64,000 nt of DNA, taken from Desulfovibrionales bacterium. Its GTDB lineage: Bacteria; Desulfobacterota; Desulfovibrionia; Desulfovibrionales; Desulfonatronaceae. The notes beneath the pieces were generated by a model. It saw only the letters and a list, made by a program, of their open reading frames with translations, was not told the DNA's origin and searched no databases. Below, in pieces: positions 30,384 to 39,703 of the stretch. Each line of letters begins with the position of its first letter. Position 1 is the first letter of the stretch. A program made the translations under genes and the position numbers. Location of the stretch: the NCBI GenBank assembly GCA_007693505.1, contig REDL01000056.1, positions 62,001-126,000 on the forward strand. Reading direction: 5' to 3'.

Positions 30384-33056
30384 TTATGGCCGGACCTTGA
30401 TCAGGTAGGCTTTGTCCCAGTGGAGATGCTCCTGGATCAGGGTGCTGAGCTGGTTTGCAGGAGTGTTTTTGGCCTGCCCGATAAGCCGCATGGAGTGGTC
30501 CAGTGTGAAGCCACGGGTCAGATTTTCGGATGCTTCGTGGGCTCTGGCAATCAAGCGTTGCCGTCCACGTTGGTAGTCTCCCCAGAGCAGGTTTTGGGCC
30601 CGATGCAATGCCGTTTCCGGAACGCCGTGGTCCGCGAGATTCCAAATCACATCCTGGAACCCCTGGATCGCGGCTTCTTCCTTGTCCGGAGATGTTCCGA
30701 TGTAGAAAGCCAGAAAACCGGTAAGGGTTTCCTGCCAGAGCAAAGCGGTCACGGAATATGCCAGGCCGCGAACATCGCGCAGCTCCCGAAAAAGCAGCCC
30801 GGATTGCCCCGCCAGAACCTCCCGAAGCAGATTCAAGCCGGGTGTCTGATCACTGCCCACTCCGGGTAACGGAAAGACCACAAGAATATGGGACTGGTTG
30901 CGATCCTGAAGCTGAAGCAGCAGTTCCCGCTCCACGCCCCACTGGGGCTTTCGCGGTGCTGGAGCGGCGATGACGTCTTGTCCGGCCAGGTTCATGGCCA
31001 TGTCCAGGAGGGCTTCCCGGTCCAGATCTCCACACGCAGCCATGACCCATGGTCGAGACTGCTGTCTCTCCCAGAAGGAGACGATTTGCTTCCGGGTGAA
31101 GGACGTGACTGCATCCGGTGTGCCGGAACGCTGGTATCCGTATGGATGCAGGGGAAACAGGAACGGGAAGGTACTGCGCAGGGCCAGGCTGACAGGGCTG
31201 TCTTCGGCCCGGACGATGGCCGCGCACTGTTCCTGTTTGGCCCGGTCCACTTCTTCGGAAGCCCAGGCCGGTTCCAGAAGCAGCTCTTGAAAAAAGCCCA
31301 GGAGTTCGGGGCTGAATCGAGCCGGAAAATGGACGCTCAGGTGGAACTGTTCCAGGCCGGCGCCCGCGGCCACCCGAGCCGCCCTGTCCGCGAGAAAGTC
31401 CTGAACAGCCACGGCATTTTTGGTGCGCGTCCCCTTGGTCCAGACCCGTGCAGTCAGTTCGGACAGACCCTGATCCGGGGGGGGAAGCAGCAGGTCCCCA
31501 CCATTCCAGCAGATGGTCAGCGCCGTGTAGGGCAGGGAGCGGTCCGGCAACAGGACCAGAGTCCGGCCTGGGGCCAGATGGAGAATTTCCGGCTGGCCCG
31601 GAGGTGTCTGGCGGCTGACCGGGAATGAACTTGGGGTCGCATCGGGCCATATTTTTGTCAGGGTGGCATGCAGGCTTTCCACCGTGGTTGTTTCGGGGGT
31701 GGGAGTGAAGATGGAACAAACCAGCCTCTCGGGGCGAATATGGGTCTGGATGATTTCTTGTAACTGGCCCGCATCCATTGTTCTGATCATGTGCAAGTAC
31801 AGTTGTTCGGCCTCGAAATTCTGCTCATGGAATTGGAAATAGCCGAGCTTCGAAGCCATCCCGGAAAGGGTCTCCTTGGCTTGAAACAGGCTGTCCTCAA
31901 TATTCAGCTTCGCTCGGTTCAGGGCTTCCGGGCTAAAGATCTCCGGAGTCAGGCCTGCCAGGACGCGAATCACCCCGGACCAGAGCGCCTCGATGTTGGT
32001 GGCGTCCAGCTGGGCCTGAATGGACAGCATGCCGACCTGGTCCAGGGTCGTGGCTGAAACGGAAATGGTGTCCACCAATCCCAGTTCGTACTTGAATCTG
32101 CGATAGAGCAACGAGGTCCGATCCCCGCCAAGCATATGGGCCAGGACGTCCAGCCCCACGCTGTGCACGTCGCGCAGGCCGGGAATGGGCAGGGCCAGGA
32201 AAAAGTGCGCCTTCTGCCAGGGGCCCTGTTCAACGGCAATCCGGGGAGCCAACGGGAATTCTTCGGAACTGGCGGGATTGAAGAACACCCCAGGGACGGA
32301 ATTTGAGCCTTGAGCGTTGATCAGATGGCGCTCTCCGTTATTGGTCAGGTGGCCGAAGAGCAGCTCGGCCTGTTTCAGGACATCCTCACTTCGGACATCA
32401 CCACAGAGGACCAGGGTCATGTTTGCTGGTTGATAGCGGGAACGGACATAGGCCGAAAGATCGTCCCGAGAGATGGAACATACCGTGTCAGGGTAACCGA
32501 TAATGGGTCGCGCATAGGCTGTTCCGGCCCAGAGGCGTTTCTGAACGGATTTGAAAATCCGTCGATGCGGGTCGTCATTGCCCTGATCCATTTCCGCGAG
32601 GATCACTTGCCGTTCTGATTCCAACTCTTCCGGGGCAAAAGATGCATTGAAGATCATGTCCTGGATGACGTCCAGACCCGTGACCCAGTGTTCTGCGGGA
32701 AGATCCACGATATACATGGTGGCGTCGAACCCCGTGGCCGCGTTCAGCTCCCCGCCGAACGACTCAATGTCCGCGGCGGCTTGTCCTTGCGACCGGCGAG
32801 GGGTGCCTTTGAAGACCATGTGTTCCAGCAGGTGGCTGATCCCGGCTTGCTCCGGAGTCTCATGAACCGAACCGGCACGGACGAATAGCCGCATCGAAGC
32901 CAGTGGGAAGCGGTTGTCCTCGTGAACGAGGACGGTCAGCCCGTTGGCCAGGATGTGCAGTTGGGTGCCTATTGCCGCCGGCGTCGTGGAATCAGGTAAA
33001 GGAGTGGATATCAGGGAGTGAGGGGGACAGTGGGCGGGATTGGGGTTGTGGGCCAT
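30384..33056 (-). CDS. M16 family zinc metalloprotease (insulinase-like)
   Basis: An 890-residue protein with two related halves. The N-terminal half holds the inverted zinc motif HLLEH at residues 75-79, with a downstream glutamate-rich region starting ESERQVILAEMDQ. The C-terminal half has lost the motif, as in most full-length M16 proteins. I chose the ATG at 33056 because earlier in-frame codons up to 33254 would run into the neighbouring 89-residue gene and its terminator. Ribosome-site support is poor. No clear signal peptide is visible, so location is uncertain. Confidence 0.88.
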   Translation of the reverse strand: MAHNPNPAHCPPHSLISTPLPDSTTPAAIGTQLHILANGLTVLVHEDNRFPLASMRLFVRAGSVHETPEQAGISHLLEHMVFKGTPRRSQGQAAADIESFGGELNAATGFDATMYIVDLPAEHWVTGLDVIQDMIFNASFAPEELESERQVILAEMDQGNDDPHRRIFKSVQKRLWAGTAYARPIIGYPDTVCSISRDDLSAYVRSRYQPANMTLVLCGDVRSEDVLKQAELLFGHLTNNGERHLINAQGSNSVPGVFFNPASSEEFPLAPRIAVEQGPWQKAHFFLALPIPGLRDVHSVGLDVLAHMLGGDRTSLLYRRFKYELGLVDTISVSATTLDQVGMLSIQAQLDATNIEALWSGVIRVLAGLTPEIFSPEALNRAKLNIEDSLFQAKETLSGMASKLGYFQFHEQNFEAEQLYLHMIRTMDAGQLQEIIQTHIRPERLVCSIFTPTPETTTVESLHATLTKIWPDATPSSFPVSRQTPPGQPEILHLAPGRTLVLLPDRSLPYTALTICWNGGDLLLPPPDQGLSELTARVWTKGTRTKNAVAVQDFLADRAARVAAGAGLEQFHLSVHFPARFSPELLGFFQELLLEPAWASEEVDRAKQEQCAAIVRAEDSPVSLALRSTFPFLFPLHPYGYQRSGTPDAVTSFTRKQIVSFWERQQSRPWVMAACGDLDREALLDMAMNLAGQDVIAAPAPRKPQWGVERELLLQLQDRNQSHILVVFPLPGVGSDQTPGLNLLREVLAGQSGLLFRELRDVRGLAYSVTALLWQETLTGFLAFYIGTSPDKEEAAIQGFQDVIWNLADHGVPETALHRAQNLLWGDYQRGRQRLIARAHEASENLTRGFTLDHSMRLIGQAKNTPANQLSTLIQEHLHWDKAYLIKVRP

Positions 33057-33104
33057 GTGGGACTCGATGCATAGTGGAGGTGAAAAATGGAACCGATTGA
33101 ATCG

Positions 33105-33138
33105 AAAAGAGGCACGAACGATGTTACGTCCGTACCTC
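33105..33138 (-). terminator. Probable intrinsic terminator of the small upstream gene
   Basis: On the minus strand the 12-base arms (33109-33120 and 33127-33138) pair completely if two G-U wobbles are allowed, with a 6-base loop, followed by TTTT (33105-33108). It lies 60 bases past the stop of the 89-residue gene and before the M16 protease start. Confidence 0.65.
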
Positions 33139-33198
33139 TGTTTGCGACGATTTGCTTGACCAGCACCCTTTGAAGGCGCGGTGTGCCAGGAATGGTGT

Positions 33199-33468
33199 TC
33201 AGGTATTGCAGGCTTCGCCACCTTGGCAATAGACGCGAATAAAGTCCGCGACATGCACGCCCAAGTGGATACACTCGACCCCTTGAAGGCATTTTTCGGC
33301 GTCTTCCTGCTCGATATGTGTCTTCTGCTCGCTGCCGTCCTTTTTCAGGGTGACGACCCAGGCCTTCTTGGCCTCGTCAAATGTTGTGGACATGGTGACG
33401 CCGTATTTTTCCAGTTCAGGATAAAAACCAGAAAATTTGGCCAACAAATCATTGGAATCTACACTCAT
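33199..33468 (-). CDS. Small hypothetical protein, 89 residues
   Basis: The start at 33468 is set by AAGGAGG a few bases upstream; the open frame to 33597 is not needed. The product begins MSVDSNDLLAKFSGFYPEL and is acidic-basic mixed and soluble. It has a KKDGSEQKTHIEQEDAEKCL stretch and ends HLGVHVADFIRVYCQGGEACNT, with three cysteines in the last third. It has its own terminator. I do not recognise a family; similar short proteins occur in relatives as unannotated conserved genes, as far as I can recall. Confidence 0.68.
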   Translation of the reverse strand: MSVDSNDLLAKFSGFYPELEKYGVTMSTTFDEAKKAWVVTLKKDGSEQKTHIEQEDAEKCLQGVECIHLGVHVADFIRVYCQGGEACNT

Positions 33469-33671
33469 AAGGCCTCCTTGCTGATCGGGGTTCAAAGTCC
33501 GTGCACGATGCAAATAGTTCTCCCAATAGTTCTCCCTGATAGTTCTATGCCGAGCAACATTCAAATTTCGGAAACGTAGCATGGGTGACCGTTTCAAGCA
33601 AGGTGAGGCCGTTGCGGCAATTCATCCACCACGAAGCAACCGTAATTCCGCGCTCGTCGCAGACATGCGAC

Positions 33672-34142
33672 TCAGGGTTTGGATTGCCCGAGGGAAGGCT
33701 GTTTGCGAGAGTTTTCACTGAGGCTCGCGAAGGCCGGCTGATGGACGATCATGAACAGGTAGATCGGTGAGATTTCGACATATGCCTCCCGGGAAAGACC
33801 TTCTTCCAGCACCTGCATCCAGATGTCCAGCTGAGCCGGCCAGTAGGTCAGCTGGAAGCCGTGGGCCCGGTATGCCTGGAAGACCCAGAGGGCGGTGTCC
33901 ACGAGGATTTGCGGATCGTAGAGCCAGAGCAGGGACGTCATGAACCGGGCATGATTGCGATGGTTGTCTTCCATCATGGCCGTGTTGTTCGGACCGATCA
34001 GGGCGGTCAGATCCGGTCTGGCGGCCATAATCCGGTTTAATTCCGCGGCCAAAACCGGTGCGGCGGCTTCAAACTCCCGTGCGGTTTCCGGGCTGGGGGC
34101 CGTGATCCGGCCCGCCCGTGTGATAAGCTCCAGGCGAGTCAT
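33672..34142 (-). CDS. Hypothetical protein, 156 residues, all-helical
   Basis: A soluble, apparently all-alpha protein with IMAARPDLTALIGPNN, ARFMTSLLWLYDPQILVDTALWVFQ and YWPAQLDIWMQVLEEGLSREAY. No signal peptide, span or cofactor motif is evident. Its start overlaps the EVE-domain gene stop by ATGA on the same strand, so the two are probably cotranscribed and coupled. Family not recognised. Confidence 0.7.
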   Translation of the reverse strand: MTRLELITRAGRITAPSPETAREFEAAAPVLAAELNRIMAARPDLTALIGPNNTAMMEDNHRNHARFMTSLLWLYDPQILVDTALWVFQAYRAHGFQLTYWPAQLDIWMQVLEEGLSREAYVEISPIYLFMIVHQPAFASLSENSRKQPSLGQSKP

Positions 34143-34645
34143 GGTTTTGCCTCCTCGGCCAGTCTGAGGATGGTTGTGAACTGGGCCTCGGTGACAGGCT
34201 GGACCGAGAGTCTGCTGCCTTTACGGAGCAGTTCCATGCCGGCCAGGTCGGCCACCGTGCGGAGCATGGGCAGGGGCAACGCCTGGGGAAACTTGCGGAT
34301 CAGGCGAATGTCCACCATGTCCCAAAGCGGTTTGTCCGGAGTGGACCTGGAATCGAAGTGGTCATTTTGCGGGTCCCAGGCTGTGTGATCCGGGTAGGCC
34401 TCACGAACGATTTCGACCAAACCGACCACCGAAGGGTTGGTCTGACTGTGATAATACAGGGCCTGGTCCCCGACGCGCATCTTACGCATCAAATTTCGAG
34501 CCTGGTAGTTGCGCACTCCGTCCCAGAAGGTGGTCTGATCCGGGGCCGCGGCCAAGTCCTCGATGGAAAAGCAGTTGGGTTCGCTTTTCAGGAGCCAATG
34601 CCTGGGGATGTTTCCGGGCGAGTTGTCTGGCTTGTTTCCGGTCAT
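34139..34645 (-). CDS. EVE domain protein (thymocyte nuclear protein 1-like)
   Basis: A 168-residue single-domain protein with the EVE signature: WLLKSEPNCFSIEDL at the N-terminus, FWDGVRNYQARNLMRKM and GDQALYYHSQ. EVE/PUA-like domains bind modified bases in RNA or DNA. In bacteria the stand-alone forms are of unknown role. The ATG overlaps no upstream gene; its stop overlaps the next start by 4 bases. The DUF4139 protein upstream is separate. Confidence 0.9.
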   Translation of the reverse strand: MTGNKPDNSPGNIPRHWLLKSEPNCFSIEDLAAAPDQTTFWDGVRNYQARNLMRKMRVGDQALYYHSQTNPSVVGLVEIVREAYPDHTAWDPQNDHFDSRSTPDKPLWDMVDIRLIRKFPQALPLPMLRTVADLAGMELLRKGSRLSVQPVTEAQFTTILRLAEEAKP

Positions 34646-34663
34646 CGTTGTCTCGAAGACGAA

Positions 34664-36061
34664 TCAGGTTCGGGATTCCACGGTATAGGTCAATAGCAGT
34701 TGGTCTTGCTCGCTGGAAGGCGGGACGTCCAGGGTGAAGCGGATCCGGCGGGCATCCAACTGATCGTAGGCGTGGCTGGAGGTGATGATCCGCCAGTCAC
34801 CGAACAAGGTGTCCTCCAGTAAGAGTTGCTGCGTCTCGTCCTTGCTGTTCCGGATCCGGATCTCCCAGGTGGAGCGGACCATGTTGCGGCCAAGCTGTTC
34901 ATGGGCGGTCAAGGTCCGTTCCACGTTCACATCAAAGGCCCGGCCCATGCGCAGTTCCACATCCGCGTCCCTGGGCGTATGGTCGATGCGATCCTCGCCG
35001 ATGAACAGGGTGCTGCCGTCCCGGCTTTCCTGATACGCCCGGACAATGCCCCGGGGCAGGGGCAGGCCCAGCCCTTCGGCTTCGGCATTTTTGAAGGTCA
35101 AGAATACGTCCACGCCCTGCCTGATGGTCCCCTGGCCTGGGCTGGGGTAACCGCCGAAGCGGGCGACCAGTTTTTTGCTCAGGCGCATTTCCGGGGCTTG
35201 CAGCAGGCTGACCTGCTTGGTCTGCCGGTTCGCGATGTCCACGGGACGGGGCAGGCTGTAAAGGTGGTATTCGAAGAATTCCTCCTGCTGCATTTGTTCC
35301 GCGGCCATGGGCGCGGTCAGGAGCATGTCCCGGCGCATCCGCACCGGTTCAGGGCGGACTATGTTCACTTCGCCGGCCACCAGCTTCAAGGCGGCCTGTT
35401 CAAAGGCCATACCCGACTGGTTGTCCAGGGTCACCCAACCGGACAATGCGGCCCGCTCATTGTCGCGGTCCACCTTGAGCACATAGTCGGCTTGCCAGGT
35501 CATACCTCCGGCCAAATAGGAGACGTCGAGGTGCTGCCGGGTCGGTCCGTCGTTCTGTACCAGCCAGACCAGGGTCGGTCGAGGGCGCAGCCCAGCGGGC
35601 ATTTCGGCCAAGTAAACAGCGTCATGGTTGCCAACAAAGATCTGGTCGTCCACCTGGAAGATGGGCCGGTCGTTATTGGCCAGGAGCAGAGCTTCCCGGA
35701 GTACCGTGGACGTGCGGTCATGCGGGTCGGGCAGCACGACTTTCAGGGGTTTGCCCACGTAACGGTCCAGCAGGCTCTGCACGCTGATCAGGTCGTACTC
35801 ATAGTTCATGTCCAGAACCATGAAGGCTTCCGGTGCGCTCAGGGAGCGGACCTGTAGGGTAGGAGCCTCAATGGTTTCAGCCACTCCGCTGAACTCCACC
35901 AACCCGGAGCCCGAGGGCAGCTCCACCTCCCGGACTTCGTTGATCAGGGCCTGTCCGTGGTTGTAGACGGTTACGGTCACGGACGACATTTCCTCGGCCC
36001 AGGACGTCCGGCCGAGGAAAATGCAGCAGAAGAAGAGGGAAAGTGTGATCAGGACTTTCAT
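34664..36061 (-). CDS. DUF4139 domain protein, exported
   Basis: A 465-residue protein with a signal peptide (MKVLITLSLFFCCIFLG, cleavage near residue 20). The mature part has a short N-terminal segment TVYNHGQALINEVREVELP and a beta-rich body with SYLAGGMTWQADYVLKV, characteristic of DUF4139, then the C-terminal YTVES. The ATG at 36061 is chosen since the signal peptide starts there; 11 extra residues are possible. The function of the family is unknown. It has no obvious operon partner. Confidence 0.8.
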   Translation of the reverse strand: MKVLITLSLFFCCIFLGRTSWAEEMSSVTVTVYNHGQALINEVREVELPSGSGLVEFSGVAETIEAPTLQVRSLSAPEAFMVLDMNYEYDLISVQSLLDRYVGKPLKVVLPDPHDRTSTVLREALLLANNDRPIFQVDDQIFVGNHDAVYLAEMPAGLRPRPTLVWLVQNDGPTRQHLDVSYLAGGMTWQADYVLKVDRDNERAALSGWVTLDNQSGMAFEQAALKLVAGEVNIVRPEPVRMRRDMLLTAPMAAEQMQQEEFFEYHLYSLPRPVDIANRQTKQVSLLQAPEMRLSKKLVARFGGYPSPGQGTIRQGVDVFLTFKNAEAEGLGLPLPRGIVRAYQESRDGSTLFIGEDRIDHTPRDADVELRMGRAFDVNVERTLTAHEQLGRNMVRSTWEIRIRNSKDETQQLLLEDTLFGDWRIITSSHAYDQLDARRIRFTLDVPPSSEQDQLLLTYTVESRT

Positions 36062-36154
36062 GGCTGGCCTCGTTGTTGGAAATTGACTGTGCACGTTTGC
36101 GTCTATTCTTTCTTCTGTTTTATGGCCATAGCGGCATCAGCGGATCAGCCAAGT

Positions 36155-36200
36155 GTCGAAATGGAGATCGGCATCGAAATCAAAATCGAGGTGAAAATTG
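36155..36200. repeat. Degenerate GAAATC-type hexamer repeat
   Basis: In the gap between gapA and the DUF4139 gene the + strand reads GTCGAAATGGAGATCGGCAT and continues as about seven imperfect copies of a GARATC unit. It has simple-sequence character. I see no coding or regulatory role. Confidence 0.55.
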
Positions 36201-36272
36201 CGCCCATTGTCGTTTGAGCAAACTTCTTGGGTTTTTTGGCTTTGATTGCCGAAGCAGGTCGAGTTCTTCAGG

Positions 36273-37292
36273 TTACAGGCCTTTTTCGGCCATGTACGTC
36301 ACCAAATCCCCGACCCGGCAGGAATAGCCCCACTCGTTGTCGTACCAGGAATAGATTTTGGCCATGTTGCCGGATTGGACCATGGTGAAGTCGGCCTCAA
36401 CAATGGATGAGCGGGGATCGCCGATAAAGTCCGACGAAACCAACGGAGACTCGGAGTAGCCGAGGATGCCCTTCAAGGAGCCTTCAGCCGCGGCCTTGAG
36501 CAGAGCTCGCAAATCATCGGTGGTGGCGTCCTTTTCCAACTCGCAGACAAAGTCCACGAGGGAGACCGTAGGGGTGGGCACGCGGACCGAGTAGCCGGAG
36601 AACTTGCCGGCCATTTCCGGGATAACCAGGGCCACGGCCTTGGCCGCTCCGGTAGATGTGGGAATCATGTTGCAGGCCGCAGCCCGGGCTCGACGCAGAT
36701 CAGAGTGTGGCAGGTCCAGAATGCGCTGGTCGTTGGTGTAGGCGTGGATGGTGGTCATCACCCCTTTCTTGATGCCATAGCGTTCGTGGACCACCTTGAC
36801 TACGGGAGCCAGGCAGTTGGTAGTGCAGGATGCGTTGGAGATGATGTGGTGCTTGGCCGGATCGTAGGCAGCTTCGTTCACGCCCATGACAATGGTGATG
36901 TCCTCTTCCTTGGCTGGTGCGGAAATGATCACCTTCTTGGCTCCGGCCTCGATATGCATGGCGGCCTTGGGTCCGGTACGAAAGATGCCCGTGCACTCCA
37001 CCACCACGTCCACGTTCTGGGAGGCCCAGGGGATCTGCCGGGGATCACGCTCGGCAAAGTTGGTCACCTGGAAGTCGTCGCCCACGAGCATGGTGTCACC
37101 GTCCACGCGAATTTCGGGTTCGAAGCGTCCATAGCTGGTGTCGTGGGCCACGAGGTGGGCGTTGGTCTTGATGTCGAAGAGGTCGTTCACCGCCACGACC
37201 TCAATGACGTCGCGGTGGTACTTCCATATTGATTTGAGGACCTGCCGCCCGATGCGGCCAAAACCGTTGATACCAACACGTATTTTATTCAT
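36273..37292 (-). CDS. gapA: Glyceraldehyde-3-phosphate dehydrogenase, type I
   Basis: Central glycolytic/gluconeogenic enzyme, NAD-dependent, tetrameric. The 339-residue protein has the Rossmann start [16 protein letters not shown], the active-site [13 protein letters not shown] with catalytic Cys, and the Arg-rich [14 protein letters not shown] and [12 protein letters not shown] segments. The ribosome site GGAGGAACGC is good. It is transcribed alone, with the GAF-domain gene 76 bases upstream on the same strand. Confidence 0.97.
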   Translation of the reverse strand: MNKIRVGINGFGRIGRQVLKSIWKYHRDVIEVVAVNDLFDIKTNAHLVAHDTSYGRFEPEIRVDGDTMLVGDDFQVTNFAERDPRQIPWASQNVDVVVECTGIFRTGPKAAMHIEAGAKKVIISAPAKEEDITIVMGVNEAAYDPAKHHIISNASCTTNCLAPVVKVVHERYGIKKGVMTTIHAYTNDQRILDLPHSDLRRARAAACNMIPTSTGAAKAVALVIPEMAGKFSGYSVRVPTPTVSLVDFVCELEKDATTDDLRALLKAAAEGSLKGILGYSESPLVSSDFIGDPRSSIVEADFTMVQSGNMAKIYSWYDNEWGYSCRVGDLVTYMAEKGL

Positions 37293-37368
37293 GCGTTCCT
37301 CCGAACGGATGTCGAATTGCTGGGTTGGGGGAAAGTCGGAACCTGGATGTTTCAGTCAGGAGTGGCCG

Positions 37369-37929
37369 CTAATCCTCGAAAACCTGATAGATGTAGTCGT
37401 TGGCAAGCTCGCTGGCCCGTTTGAGAGCGTGGAACATCCGGGCGTTTTCCAGGGCAATGCCGCAGAGATTGGCGATGCAGCTCAGGAATTCCAGTTCTTC
37501 GTCGGAGAATTGACGTGTTTCCCCAGCGTAGACCCGAAGAACGCCGATAACCTTGTCGCTTTGGGCCGTGAGCGGGACCACCACGATGGAGACCAGCCCC
37601 TCCTCTGAGGCCTGTTGGGGATACTGAAAACGGGGGTCGGTCCGGACATCGGCGATGTACACGGGGTTACCGGCCAGGGCTTCCTGGTCCAGCTTGCTTT
37701 TGGCCACTTCCACGGGACCTTTCTTGGCGTAGCGCTCGCTCAGTCCGTAATAGGCGTCCGGCTTGAGGATCTCACCGGACCTGTTGAGCAAGCGGATGAA
37801 GCATCCCTTGGCGTTCATGGCCGTGGCGACTTGCTCCACAATCTGGCTGAGGACCACCTTGGGCTCCAACGACGAGTTGACGACCTTGGCGATCTTGTAA
37901 ATAGTCTTGTAAAGCGCTTGCGGTTCCAT
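37369..37929 (-). CDS. GAF-domain protein
   Basis: A 186-residue protein that is essentially one GAF domain after a short helix (residues ~20-165: ATAMNAKGCFIRLLNRSGEI, PVYIADVRTDPRF, VSIVVVPLTAQSDKVIGVLRVY). There is no output domain, so it likely senses a small molecule or redox state and acts through a partner. It lies directly upstream of gapA on the same strand; a regulatory link to glycolysis is only suggested by position. Confidence 0.85.
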   Translation of the reverse strand: MEPQALYKTIYKIAKVVNSSLEPKVVLSQIVEQVATAMNAKGCFIRLLNRSGEILKPDAYYGLSERYAKKGPVEVAKSKLDQEALAGNPVYIADVRTDPRFQYPQQASEEGLVSIVVVPLTAQSDKVIGVLRVYAGETRQFSDEELEFLSCIANLCGIALENARMFHALKRASELANDYIYQVFED

Positions 37930-38297
37930 TGCTGTTCCTGCCTTTGCTTAATTGTCCACGTGCATGCGACCGGGCCGCCTAGGCGCTGTCATCCCGTTCG
38001 CGGTATCCTCATCACTCATCATGTCTGGCCTGGCTTGGTCTGGCCTGGCTTGGTCTGGCCTGGCTTGGCCACATCAGGCGTCCCGTTCACGAACAACGGG
38101 TTTTTCATGCGTTTTTTCAGGGACGATCCCCTAGCCCTAGTCCAGGCGTATTTGCATTGCAAGGGGCAGGGAATTGCGCGACTTCAAGGTAAAAGTCCAA
38201 CCAGGGCGTGGCCCTCAACGAGGGCTCATTGCCGGATGATCCCGTATTTTGTAGATGCTTCGCACTACGGATAACAACCTGCTTCACGGAGTGAGCC
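37930..38297. other. Divergent intergenic region with tandem repeat and an orphan terminator-like hairpin
   Basis: No gene is visible between the GAF and Sel1-repeat genes. It holds a three-copy 15-bp tandem repeat at 38023-38067 and, on the + strand, a small hairpin followed by five T (CCCGTT at 38082-38087, AACGGG at 38095-38100, T at 38101-38105). The hairpin resembles an intrinsic terminator but no gene precedes it on that strand. Confidence 0.5.
38023..38067. repeat. Three exact tandem copies of a 15-bp unit
   Basis: GTCTGGCCTGGCTTG occurs three times in a row with no mismatch, and the array is followed by GCC. It is in the divergent promoter region of the GAF and Sel1 genes. Such short arrays often vary in copy number; whether it affects expression is unknown. 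Confidence 0.9.
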
Positions 38298-39209
38298 ATG
38301 TTCACGCGTTCGATTGCGTCCCCATCCCCGATTCCTTGCCTGCCCCTGGCATGCTGTTTTTTTCTTTTCCTCCTTGGTCCTCTCTTTGCGGCTGAACGGA
38401 GTCCGTTTCAAGACCTGGGACGGATTCAAGAGCAGGCCCTGGCCGGAAACGCGGAATACCAGTATCGTCTGGGTTTGATTTACGGGGAAGGCAAGGGGGG
38501 CCCTCGAGACCCGGAATCAGCATTTTACTGGTTCAGTAAAGCCGCTGAGCAGGGACATCTTGAGTCTCAGGTGAACCTGGGGGCCATGTATGCCATGGGG
38601 GTTGGGGTGGAGCGCAATTTCATGCACGCGGCCCACTGGTATCGGGTGGCTGCGGAACGTGGCCATCCGGAGGCCCAGAACAATCTGGCCATTCTCTTCG
38701 AGGAGGGACTGGGCTTTGCCATGGACAGAGAACAAGCCGTGCTGTGGTATTATCGGGCCGCGAAACAAGGGTACCCGGAAGCCCAATACAATCTGGCCCA
38801 GTTGTACCTGGAGGGCAATGGCGGGGATCCTGATCCCCAGGCAGCTCTGGACCTGCTCGTGGCCGCGGCGGAAAGCGGTTATGTCCCGGCCCAGTATCTT
38901 GCCGGATACCTCCTGGAGCAGGGTCACGGCATTGACCAAAATCTGCGTCGTGCCGCGGCGTTTTACATGATGGCCGCGGAGCAGGGTTCACCCCCGGCCC
39001 AGCTGAACCTGGGCCTGATGTACCTCACCGGTCAGGGAGTCTCCCAGGAGAATGTCCTGGCCTACAAATGGTTCGTGCTGGCTTTGTATCAGGGGGTTGA
39101 ACAGGCCGCCGAGGCCATGCATCTGGCTGAACTGCAAATGACTCCCGGTCAGATTGCTGAAGCCCGTCGTCTGGCGGAGCGGTGGGTGCTTCAGAAACAG
39201 GCCGAGTGA
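38298..39209 (+). CDS. Sel1-repeat (TPR-like) exported protein
   Basis: A 303-residue protein with a signal peptide (hydrophobic PCLPLACCFFLFLLGPLFA, about 13-31) and six or so Sel1-like repeats of ~36 residues. Examples are GNAEYQYRLGLIYGEGKGG, AAKQGYPEAQYNLAQLYLEG and AAEQGSPPAQLNLGLMYLTG. Sel1 proteins act as scaffolds for envelope or signalling complexes. Sel1 repeats have no enzymatic motif. It is followed by trmL after 7 bases, so it may be read through. Confidence 0.9.
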   Translation: MFTRSIASPSPIPCLPLACCFFLFLLGPLFAAERSPFQDLGRIQEQALAGNAEYQYRLGLIYGEGKGGPRDPESAFYWFSKAAEQGHLESQVNLGAMYAMGVGVERNFMHAAHWYRVAAERGHPEAQNNLAILFEEGLGFAMDREQAVLWYYRAAKQGYPEAQYNLAQLYLEGNGGDPDPQAALDLLVAAAESGYVPAQYLAGYLLEQGHGIDQNLRRAAAFYMMAAEQGSPPAQLNLGLMYLTGQGVSQENVLAYKWFVLALYQGVEQAAEAMHLAELQMTPGQIAEARRLAERWVLQKQAE

Positions 39210-39216
39210 GACGGCC

Positions 39217-39681
39217 ATGCGCGTTGTCCTGTATCAACCGGAAATTCCCCCGAACACCGGGAACATCGCCCGGCTTTGCGCGGCGACGCAAGTCCCGCTC
39301 CACCTTATCGAACCCTTGGGATTCTCCATTGAGGACAAGTATCTCCGTCGCGCCGGCTTGGACTATTGGGAGCACGTTCAGGTTCAAACATGGCCGGAGT
39401 GGACCGCTTTCCTACAGCGCAAGAAGCCCGGGCGACTGGTGTTTACCAGTGCCCGTAACGGCACGGCACATCATCTTTTCGCATTTCAGCCGGACGATTT
39501 TCTGGTTTTTGGCCCGGAAACCAGAGGTCTGCCGGATGAACTGCTGCCTGTCGGCGCCTTGTGCGTGCGTGTACCCATCTGGGGACAGGTGCGCAGCCTG
39601 AACCTCTCCACCTGCGCTGGCATCGTTCTCTACGAGGCACTTCGGCAAACCGGGATGCTGCCGGAAGCCGCGAACCAGTGA
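39217..39681 (+). CDS. trmL: tRNA (cytidine/uridine-34-2'-O)-methyltransferase
   Basis: A 154-residue SPOUT-fold enzyme that methylates the wobble ribose of tRNA-Leu. Starts MRVVLYQPEIPPNTGNIARLC, the TrmL N-terminus. The knot-forming motifs FLVFGPETRGLPDELL and VRVPIWGQVRSLNLSTCAGIVLYEALRQ hold the SAM site. The ATG at 39217 begins 8 bases after the Sel1 gene stop. A perfect 50-bp palindrome follows within 25 bases. Confidence 0.95.
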   Translation: MRVVLYQPEIPPNTGNIARLCAATQVPLHLIEPLGFSIEDKYLRRAGLDYWEHVQVQTWPEWTAFLQRKKPGRLVFTSARNGTAHHLFAFQPDDFLVFGPETRGLPDELLPVGALCVRVPIWGQVRSLNLSTCAGIVLYEALRQTGMLPEAANQ

Positions 39682-39703
39682 GGCACATTTCAGCAGTCGG
39701 AAC

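Noticed and set aside
38023-38067. Tandem 15-bp repeats as a CRISPR array
   Set aside because: Copies are contiguous, with no spacers and no cas genes in the window.
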